A DNA stretch of 5,549 bases. It comes from an uncultured Bacteroidales bacterium. Its GTDB lineage: Bacteria; Bacteroidota; Bacteroidia; Bacteroidales; UBA3663. Position 1 is the stretch's first letter, and each line of letters opens with the position of its first letter. This document shows positions 1 to 5,549 of the stretch, piece after piece. The stretch is taken from the NCBI GenBank assembly GCA_905236195.1, contig CAJOOX010000120.1, positions 1 to 5,549 on the forward strand, read 5' to 3'. The notes below the pieces were generated by a model that had not been told where the DNA came from, did not search any database, and saw only the letters and a list, made by a program, of their open reading frames with translations. Made by a program: the position numbers and the translations under genes.

Positions 1-1983
1 CGGCACAAAACCGCCCTCGTAGATGGTGTTCAGCCACAGGGAGACCTCCGCCAGTTCCACGGCGACGGGATTCAGGTCAATGCCGTAGACGTTGCGGTCG
101 GCAACGTACATCTTGATCTTTTGTAATTCTCCCCAGCGCTTTTCTGCCGGAATCATTTCTCCGCGTTCCTTCTGTTTGCGGTCCAAATAGGTCTCGGCCA
201 GTTGGTTAATCGCCTCGTTCAGGAATGCCGCGCTGCCCATGGCAGGCTCACAGACCGTAAGATGTAGAATCTCATCGGCGGATTTGCCATCCAGCAGCTC
301 TTTCAGGGCGTATTTCACCAGACATTTGGTCAATACTTCCGGCGTATAGTAGGAGGCGGATTTCTCCCGCTCACGTCCAGCCAAACGGTAGATAAAAGAA
401 CCCCTTTCATATTTTCGCAACTGGCCTTTCCGATATTTGCCGTCTGGATCATCCTTTTCATAGCGGACACGCTCATCTTCAGCATACTGATCCAGTTCTT
501 CCTCTGTCACGAAATAGCCAACATCCAGTTCGTTGAAGTTGTCGCCCGCCCGTTTGACCTCAAAAAGCGTATGTTCCGCGAGAAATCCCCGATAAGACAA
601 CAACGCCTCATAAACCGCTCCCATCTGGTTAATACCCAGATTGGCATAGGAAATACGCCCGCGCCGTTCGTTACGTCTGCCGGTTTCACGGGTTAGGCTC
701 ATTAGATTAATGATGCGTAGCATGACGCTGTTGCGAAGTTTGGCGTTTGCGATCATTTGCGTAAACTCTGGATCGAAAATATGCGCTTTCAAGGGAGCAA
801 TCACAAACATATCGTGAAGGCTTTTTTCATTGGAGTATTTCAGAATTTCCTCTTCCGTCTCCGGATAGCCGTTGTAAATCAGGTTATAGAGCTTGGAAAG
901 CGTTTCATGGAGATAGTACCCGCCGCCGATTTCGGATACATCGTCCCGCACGTTGTCGGCGATGTCCCGCAGACTTTCCAGCGAATAGCCGGTCAAATAG
1001 GCCTGTGCTTGAATCGGCGCATATCCCAACTCCGGATGCGCCTCAATAAACAGGACAAACAACATACGGTACATATAGCGAAGACATTCCAGCGTCAGTT
1101 GTCCAGCATCTACCGGATTGACGGCAAAATCCCGCCCTTGTCGGTATGTCATATCGTACAGCACTTCGTTTCCAAGCATTTCAATGCTTTCGCGCAGCGC
1201 GTATTTTAAGTCCTGTGAAACCCCTTCGGCGTGTTTTTGGGAATTAGCATCCAACTCATCCAACAGAGCCGCCCCTTTTTCTGGACAGAGACTGTTCTTG
1301 TGCAGAAGTACCGACATTGCTTGTAACGTCGATTCCTCGTGGCGGCTGAAAATTTCCTCCAGTTCAAATTGAAGATAGCGCTTTTCGTTCCATTTGTTGC
1401 GGTCAATCAGCGCAATCTGATTCATACCGATTAGAATAACAAAGCGCGGCGGTTCTGTCTGACCAAACAGAATTTTTGCAATCAGGTCTTCGTTGGAAAT
1501 AACGGTCAATGCCTCGGATGGGACGTTGCTTAAACCTTCTTCTCCAATATCCTTGGCAGAGAAGCAAAACTGCTCCAGAATACTTGCTTCTTTATCCTCT
1601 GAAGTGGCAAGCAGGAGCCAGAGTACCGCTGCACCGTTGTCTTTCTTCACTTCCAAATAAACCGGCGCTTTTGTCTCGTTATCGATTTCAATCCACTCCG
1701 GAGTCGCCGTAGGATACCCTAACGCCGCCAGATAAACATCTGCAAGCAAGCGGATATTACCAAGCGTCTGCGTATCAAATTTGGAACGCAGGAAGCGGTC
1801 ATGAATCGGATAATACTGCCGTGCAGCATCGCGCAACAAAGCCCACGGCGTGCGTGTATATTCACTGCCTTTAGCTTCCGTCTTCCACTGAGAGATGGCA
1901 TCGGACGCATTTTCCTCAAAAATCGACGTAAAATAATGGTTAGTATAGTATTCGTTCTGATTGCGAATGCCCGTGAGGTCCAT
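1..1983 (-). CDS. drmMI: DISARM class 1-like adenine-N6 DNA methyltransferase (Eco57I type), C-terminus cut off by window edge
   Basis: This is a large Eco57I-like DNA methyltransferase, expected to move a methyl group from AdoMet to the N6 of adenine and so mark host DNA as self. The frame is open for 661 codons from the ATG at 1983 to the window edge. Residues 545-548 read YYTP, the conserved stretch just before the catalytic domain of many such enzymes. Residues 579-588 (EPAMGSAAFL) are AdoMet-binding motif I, with alanine where the usual DPAxGSGxF has its second glycine. Residues 633-639 (YGIDLNP) give the next motif, with acidic D636. The NPPY-type catalytic motif and target-recognition region would lie beyond position 1. 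The first 540 or so residues hold no motif I can name; an EVK triplet near residue 110 is too weak to call a nuclease. The start follows the helicase stop by two bases and has its own ribosome binding site. The methylase call is firm; drmMI rests on the helicase partner and remembered family resemblance. Confidence 0.82.
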   Translation of the reverse strand, partial: MDLTGIRNQNEYYTNHYFTSIFEENASDAISQWKTEAKGSEYTRTPWALLRDAARQYYPIHDRFLRSKFDTQTLGNIRLLADVYLAALGYPTATPEWIEIDNETKAPVYLEVKKDNGAAVLWLLLATSEDKEASILEQFCFSAKDIGEEGLSNVPSEALTVISNEDLIAKILFGQTEPPRFVILIGMNQIALIDRNKWNEKRYLQFELEEIFSRHEESTLQAMSVLLHKNSLCPEKGAALLDELDANSQKHAEGVSQDLKYALRESIEMLGNEVLYDMTYRQGRDFAVNPVDAGQLTLECLRYMYRMLFVLFIEAHPELGYAPIQAQAYLTGYSLESLRDIADNVRDDVSEIGGGYYLHETLSKLYNLIYNGYPETEEEILKYSNEKSLHDMFVIAPLKAHIFDPEFTQMIANAKLRNSVMLRIINLMSLTRETGRRNERRGRISYANLGINQMGAVYEALLSYRGFLAEHTLFEVKRAGDNFNELDVGYFVTEEELDQYAEDERVRYEKDDPDGKYRKGQLRKYERGSFIYRLAGREREKSASYYTPEVLTKCLVKYALKELLDGKSADEILHLTVCEPAMGSAAFLNEAINQLAETYLDRKQKERGEMIPAEKRWGELQKIKMYVADRNVYGIDLNPVAVELAEVSLWLNTIYEGGFVP

Positions 1984-1985
1984 TC

Positions 1986-4808
1986 TTATCCGCTCCCCCC
2001 TTTCAGTACCGCGATAACCCGAATATAGGGATTATCCTGAATTGTCAGAGTATCTGTAACCCAATCCGCGAATCGATTGAAAAGCATGTCAACTCTGCGC
2101 AACTCTTCGCTCCTCTTTCTCTCGTTATCAAACAGAGATAACTGAAAATAATCCTTGTGTCGGTTTTCCAGTTCCGCAAGTTTATTTAATTCTTCATCAA
2201 GAAACGGGACAATGCGGCTTTGATAACTCTTGGAACAATCGTACAGATATTCTCTGGCGCGATCCACCACATTGGGAAGTAGTTTCGCTGCCGCATCAAT
2301 ATCGTCGTCAGAGAGCTTGTTAGCGTTCGGAATATTCATATTGCGAAAGCCAGTTCGCCGCAATACTTCATTCATGGACAGACTTTCAACGTATTCCCCA
2401 CTCTCATAGAGCAGTCCAAACCATTCATCCACAAGCGGAGTTGATTTTTTGTTGGGAATACTACCAGCGACAATAAAAATAGTTTCCGTGAGTTTCAGTG
2501 TATCCGGCAGAACGACAATAGGTGCTTCTTCTCTGCCATAGAGAAGACTGGCTTTGTCGTTTACCCAAGTAAAGAGCGGGTGGAGTTTCCAAAGATACTG
2601 CACTTTCGGCCATGCGGTTTCGGCCATATTGTTTCGCATACTATGCTTCATCTCATCCATGCAGAAGACTTTGTCATTAGAAAGCCGTATCGTATTTCCT
2701 TGCGGCAGGGCCTCGTCCGGCAATAATGCTGACAGGCGTTTTCTCATATCCGGAGTAATCGTAACGTCCAAACCAGAATAGTCCCGGAGCTTCTCTACAG
2801 GATGGTTTTCCGCATGGTTTAAAAAAGCAAAGGCTTGATATAGATAATCCAGATCAGAGAACAGCGTCTCATCTGTTTTCACTTGCACTGGTGCGGTATC
2901 TTCCATGGAAGCCGCCATCAGTGCTTCAAAGGGGTCAAATTCTTTTTCACCACTGTCCAGAATACTTTCAAAAGCAGTAGCGTTGGAGCCGCCCTCTATC
3001 GCCTCGGAAACCACAAGTTCCTCGTCCTCAATAGAAAATTTGCCCATCAGAAGTGTTGGATCACCGATGTTTTTGAGTGCTTGCTCTTCTTTGCGAACCA
3101 GTATCTCAATGATCCACATATCACCTTTGATTCGCGGGTCCTTGCTTTCAATCAACATATAGCGAATATCTGGACGCTTTTGCTGCCCGTATCGATCAAT
3201 ACGCCCATTCCGCTGCTGGAAAACCATCAGTGACCACGGAATGTCAAAGTGAATCAGCCGATGGCTCAGATAATGAAGGTTTAAACCTTCGGAGGCCACG
3301 TCAGATGCTACCAGAATACGGATTGGAGATTCTTCCCGACCGAAATTTTCAACGATCCGTTGCTGCTCCGCGTCGCTCATACCACCAGAGAGTTCCTGAA
3401 CGGCATCTGCTTTCAGCGGTAAATCCTTTTGTAATTGTGCGGTTAGGTATTTCATCGTCTCAATACGCTCAGTAAAGATGACAATACGATCATCTGTTTC
3501 GCCAGTCCATCCATATTCTTTGCTTTTCAGCCGACCTAATAGTTGCTGGTATCTGGAAAAATCTGTCGGTTCGATTTGAATCAGTGCATTGCGAAGTTCT
3601 TCCAGCGTCTGGATGTCTTTAATCTCGTCGCTGCCATATTTCTTTTTCAGTTTTGTCAGCCGTGCGTCAATGCTCTTAATACAGGCAGCCGGACTGGAAA
3701 ACAAGGATTTTTCAAGGCCGGTTTTAAATAACTGACCTTGCCTGCTTTTGTTTAGATCCATGAGCAACGTCATATTTGCAAAAATATGATAGGCAATTTC
3801 CTCTTTTGCGGAGGCTTGGCAACGCTCTAAGGTGATTTGCCTTTCAAAGAACGATCCATTGACCTGATCTTTTACGTCCTTTTTGAACCGACGCATACAG
3901 AGACCTTTAATATCTTCTTTGCTATACTCTTCCGGATTGGCAATAGCAGTCGGATCCAGCATATTCATCAAAGAGGCGAAACTCTTAGCGCGCCCGTCAT
4001 GGGGCGTAGCTGAGAGCATAATCATAGTATCAGAACGATCTGCCAACAGCTTGGCTACTCTGGCCCTCTGTGCTTGATGGTCTCCACGCTCTGCGACATT
4101 CTGTGCTTCATCAATGACAATAATATCCCAGTAAGAGTTCTCCAGATGTGTTCTGTATTCTACATCACGTTTCAGCGTATCAATGGATACGATGGTCTTG
4201 TCATAGTAAAAGAACGGATTATAGTTGGAGGGCAATCTGGAGCGAATATCATGAATCTTTTTAGAATCCAAGCGTATCAGCGGAATTGTGAAACGGTTCC
4301 ACATTTCTTTCTGAAACTGCGTCATCATGCTCTTTACTGTGACAACAAGAATACGCTTACCCTTTCCACGGGCAATAAGTTCGCTTATCAGAATGCCAGC
4401 CTCTAACGTTTTACCGAGACCTACAGCATCTGCGATCAAAATCCGCTGGCGTGGTCTGCGAAGTGAAATTTGCGCAGGCTCTAATTGGTAGGGCATTGGA
4501 TCCATTGCAGCTTTATCTCCGATATGCAAATCGGCATCAGTCGGGATTTGCTGTCTCCACTGGCTTTCCAGATACAGTTGCGTCCGTCTGAAATGGGAAG
4601 AAGTATCTGAAATCAGTTTTATTTCCGCAGGGTTTACTACTGTGATGTTTTCAAGATCAACGAGGAATACAGCCTCCTTGTCTTTCACAAGCGGAGAAAT
4701 ACCGATACAGTGTAGTGCCTGATTTCCAATGCTGTTTTTTTCCACTTTTTTGATTATCCATTCCTCATCTCGAATGACGGTTCTCATACCCGGCGCATAA
4801 GCAACCAT
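1986..4808 (-). CDS. drmD: SNF2/RapA-like helicase-family ATPase, DISARM DrmD-like
   Basis: This 940-residue protein is a superfamily 2 ATPase of the SNF2/RapA type, expected to move along double-stranded DNA using ATP. Two RecA-like lobes are intact. Lobe 1 has a Q-motif-like YQLEPA (107-112), Walker A GLGKT (130-134, K133), Walker B as DEAQ (233-236) and motif III SAT (266-268). Lobe 2 has IVIFTE (442-447), motif V DVASEGLNL (503-511) and motif VI QRNGRIDR (532-539) with its arginines. Residues 1-65 may form a small beta-barrel as in RapA (inference). About 310-435 is a charged, mostly helical linker; 600-940 matches no domain I recognise and ends in a charged helical stretch (about 870-915). 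I start at the ATG at 4806-4808, nine bases after GGGAGG; the frame runs on to a GTG at 4886 that lacks a ribosome site. Pairing with the methylase fits DrmD of class 1 DISARM. The ATPase call is secure; a related defence or restriction helicase remains possible. Confidence 0.85.
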   Translation of the reverse strand: MVAYAPGMRTVIRDEEWIIKKVEKNSIGNQALHCIGISPLVKDKEAVFLVDLENITVVNPAEIKLISDTSSHFRRTQLYLESQWRQQIPTDADLHIGDKAAMDPMPYQLEPAQISLRRPRQRILIADAVGLGKTLEAGILISELIARGKGKRILVVTVKSMMTQFQKEMWNRFTIPLIRLDSKKIHDIRSRLPSNYNPFFYYDKTIVSIDTLKRDVEYRTHLENSYWDIIVIDEAQNVAERGDHQAQRARVAKLLADRSDTMIMLSATPHDGRAKSFASLMNMLDPTAIANPEEYSKEDIKGLCMRRFKKDVKDQVNGSFFERQITLERCQASAKEEIAYHIFANMTLLMDLNKSRQGQLFKTGLEKSLFSSPAACIKSIDARLTKLKKKYGSDEIKDIQTLEELRNALIQIEPTDFSRYQQLLGRLKSKEYGWTGETDDRIVIFTERIETMKYLTAQLQKDLPLKADAVQELSGGMSDAEQQRIVENFGREESPIRILVASDVASEGLNLHYLSHRLIHFDIPWSLMVFQQRNGRIDRYGQQKRPDIRYMLIESKDPRIKGDMWIIEILVRKEEQALKNIGDPTLLMGKFSIEDEELVVSEAIEGGSNATAFESILDSGEKEFDPFEALMAASMEDTAPVQVKTDETLFSDLDYLYQAFAFLNHAENHPVEKLRDYSGLDVTITPDMRKRLSALLPDEALPQGNTIRLSNDKVFCMDEMKHSMRNNMAETAWPKVQYLWKLHPLFTWVNDKASLLYGREEAPIVVLPDTLKLTETIFIVAGSIPNKKSTPLVDEWFGLLYESGEYVESLSMNEVLRRTGFRNMNIPNANKLSDDDIDAAAKLLPNVVDRAREYLYDCSKSYQSRIVPFLDEELNKLAELENRHKDYFQLSLFDNERKRSEELRRVDMLFNRFADWVTDTLTIQDNPYIRVIAVLKGGSG
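1993..2003 (-). promoter_or_regulatory. Ribosome binding site of the methylase gene, inside the end of the helicase gene
   Basis: On the minus strand the sequence AAAGGGGGGAG lies nine bases before the methylase ATG (1981-1983) and encodes the Lys-Gly-Gly-Ser segment at the helicase C-terminus. It is a G-run variant of the Shine-Dalgarno consensus. Its place within the upstream gene, with a two-base gap between stop and start, points to translational coupling, with ribosomes finishing the helicase re-initiating on the methylase. Confidence 0.7.
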
Positions 4809-4816
4809 AATATTTT

Positions 4817-4823
4817 TCCTCCC
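4817..4823 (-). promoter_or_regulatory. Ribosome binding site deciding the helicase start
   Basis: On the minus strand GGGAGGA ends eight bases before the ATG at 4806-4808, a near-ideal Shine-Dalgarno and spacing for a Gram-positive host. It decides between this ATG and the in-frame GTG at 4886, which would add 26 residues of atypical sequence. Confidence 0.85.
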
Positions 4824-4928
4824 GTGTGTAGTCAGCAAGGGTGGAGACTTGTAAAGATGCCGGATTTCGCTTTGCAATAGAAACACTCTGTTATAAATTA
4901 CAGGTGCTTAAAAACCACATCTTATTTT

Positions 4929-4958
4929 ATCATAGGTTCAGCCATTTTTAGATTCCAA
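4929..4958 (-). promoter_or_regulatory. Candidate sigma-A promoter of the helicase-methylase operon
   Basis: Reading the minus strand, TTGGAA (4958-4953) is followed after 18 bases by TATGAT (4934-4929). The -10 differs from TATAAT at one base and the -35 matches TTGACA at four of six. Transcription would start near 4922 and give a leader of about 115 bases before the helicase ATG. The AT-rich setting can yield such matches by chance, and no operator repeat overlaps it clearly. Confidence 0.45.
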
Positions 4959-5042
4959 GTGGTATTTTAGCACAGAATGATGAGCAATTCAAGCCCAAAT
5001 TTAAAATTTTCAGGATAAATTTAATTTGTTTTACGGTTCCTA

Positions 5043-5072
5043 ATTGAGCTATCTGAAACCAGATAGCTCAAT
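5043..5072. terminator. Perfect 13-bp inverted repeat with 4-base loop, possible terminator
   Basis: ATTGAGCTATCTG (5043-5055) and its exact complement CAGATAGCTCAAT (5060-5072) flank the loop AAAC. The repeat lies 40 bases past the stop of the upstream relaxase-like gene and before the helicase promoter, where a terminator would separate the two units. Neither strand has a good U-tract after the stem: the minus strand continues TAGGAACCG and the plus strand CGGAATATTTTGG. It is therefore not a textbook intrinsic terminator and could instead be a protein-binding palindrome or an element-boundary structure. Confidence 0.4.
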
Positions 5073-5112
5073 CGGAATATTTTGGTAACCCGATCCAGAG
5101 GCTTCCACAAAC

Positions 5113-5549
5113 TTAGCGACTTGCTTGTGCTTTGTGCCGTTTCTTCTGTTCCGGTTCGATTTTCTGAATGTTTCTTTCCATTTCCTGCATCTTTTCCAGC
5201 ATTTTTGTACACATCTTCAACTTTTTGCGCACACTCCGAATTTCCCGATTGATTTCCGCCAGCTGATTATAGAGATCCGATTTCTCCCGTGCGAGGACTT
5301 CCCGGCTGATAGCGCCCTTTTCCAGCACAGAAACTGCTTCCGCGTAACGCGCCGCCTCTTCTTCCATGCCGGACATACCCTCTTCATAGAGTTTTTTCGC
5401 TTCCGCCAGAGACTCTACATCCGCCAGCGCCGTGTACAGCTTACGCCGTCTCTTCTTTTTCACGTTGAGGATGGTTCGCTGTGTAGTCAGAGCGACCAGT
5501 GTTTCCTCTGTCCTGTTCTGAAACGCCGTCATATCTTCCGGCGTAGAGA
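5113..5549 (-). CDS. C-terminal part of a coiled-coil protein, probably a MobP-type relaxase
   Basis: The frame is open from the window edge to a TAA at 5113-5115, showing 144 residues. A methionine occurs at 5530-5532, but the frame continues upstream of it (S-T-P-E-D before the M) and the only purine-rich stretch, GGAAG, sits too close to serve it, so I treat the gene as 5' truncated by the window. The visible part is very rich in Lys, Arg and Glu, with a basic patch (KKKRRRK, residues 30-36 of the visible part) and long heptad-like helices towards the end (LYNQLAEINREIRSVRKKL). This resembles, from memory, the C-terminal tail of relaxases on clostridial conjugative elements, where a segment like REVKLCEDI occurs; here it reads RKKLKMCTKM. 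The nuclease domain that would prove the function lies outside the window. Another charged coiled-coil protein is possible. Confidence 0.5.
   Translation of the reverse strand, partial: STPEDMTAFQNRTEETLVALTTQRTILNVKKKRRRKLYTALADVESLAEAKKLYEEGMSGMEEEAARYAEAVSVLEKGAISREVLAREKSDLYNQLAEINREIRSVRKKLKMCTKMLEKMQEMERNIQKIEPEQKKRHKAQASR

Larger units (their letters stand above)
4809..5112. other. AT-rich intergenic region between the relaxase-like gene and the helicase gene
   Basis: This 304-base gap holds no credible gene. From right to left it contains the perfect inverted repeat at 5043-5072, a very AT-rich stretch (about 4990-5035) with two copies of AAATTTAA exactly 20 bases apart (4997-5004 and 5017-5024), the candidate promoter, and a leader of about 115 bases with only weak local pairing. 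The helicase frame stays open through the leader to a GTG at 4886, but nothing supports translation from there. Confidence 0.7.

Noticed and set aside
757..1209. 150-codon plus-strand open frame
   Set aside because: It lies wholly opposite the methylase gene, has no ribosome site or recognisable domain, and the minus-strand frame has clear family motifs.
1118..1919. Several short open frames on both strands (67-84 codons)
   Set aside because: All overlap the methylase coding sequence in other frames and show no domain or start signal.
1..1983. Methylase as a BREX PglX or a type I HsdM subunit
   Set aside because: A SNF2-like partner in the same operon and the family-like N-terminus fit DISARM DrmMI better; no BREX or Hsd partner is in view, though the C-terminus is missing.
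2554..4406. Plus-strand frames of 62-116 codons opposite the helicase gene
   Set aside because: They are antisense shadows of a gene whose helicase motifs are intact throughout.
4837..4856. Short inverted repeat CAAG/CTTG in the helicase leader, as a possible riboswitch or attenuator
   Set aside because: The stem is only four bases, there is no U-tract and no known aptamer consensus.
5021..5212. 63-codon minus-strand frame crossing the relaxase-like gene end and the hairpin
   Set aside because: It overlaps the longer frame, runs through the palindrome, has biased low-complexity composition and no ribosome site.

Overview
The window looks like an accessory region of a Gram-positive, Bacillota-type (probably clostridial) genome. 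The evidence is a strong GGGAGG-type ribosome binding site, an AT-rich intergenic gap beside moderately GC-balanced genes, and a flanking gene whose C-terminal segment resembles relaxases of clostridial conjugative elements. No rRNA, tRNA, CRISPR array or insertion sequence is visible. All supported genes lie on the minus strand, so the window reads from right to left.

Right edge (5113-5549): the 3' end of a gene for a highly charged, coiled-coil protein. It most resembles the C-terminal tail of a MobP-type relaxase; this assignment is tentative. Next comes a 304-base AT-rich intergenic gap (4809-5112). It holds a perfect 13-bp inverted repeat just past the upstream gene, a plausible sigma-A promoter (about 4929-4958), and a leader ending in a strong Shine-Dalgarno.

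Centre (1986-4808): a complete 940-residue SNF2/RapA-like ATPase with all helicase motifs intact, best matched to DrmD of class 1 DISARM antiphage systems. Left (1-1983): the first 661 residues of a large Eco57I-like adenine-N6 DNA methyltransferase, matched to DrmMI. It carries the YYTP segment, the AdoMet-binding motif and the following acidic motif, and is cut by the window edge before the NPPY-type catalytic motif. Only two bases separate the helicase stop from the methylase start, and the methylase ribosome binding site lies inside the helicase gene, so the two are almost certainly one operon.

Together the pair looks like the first two genes of a class 1 DISARM operon (drmD-drmMI). The core genes drmA, drmB and drmC would be expected beyond position 1. 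In DISARM the methylase marks self DNA while the helicase and core proteins act on unmethylated incoming phage or plasmid DNA. The core genes are not in view, so the system assignment rests on two proteins and gene order. The possible relaxase upstream suggests the defence genes are cargo on an integrative conjugative element.
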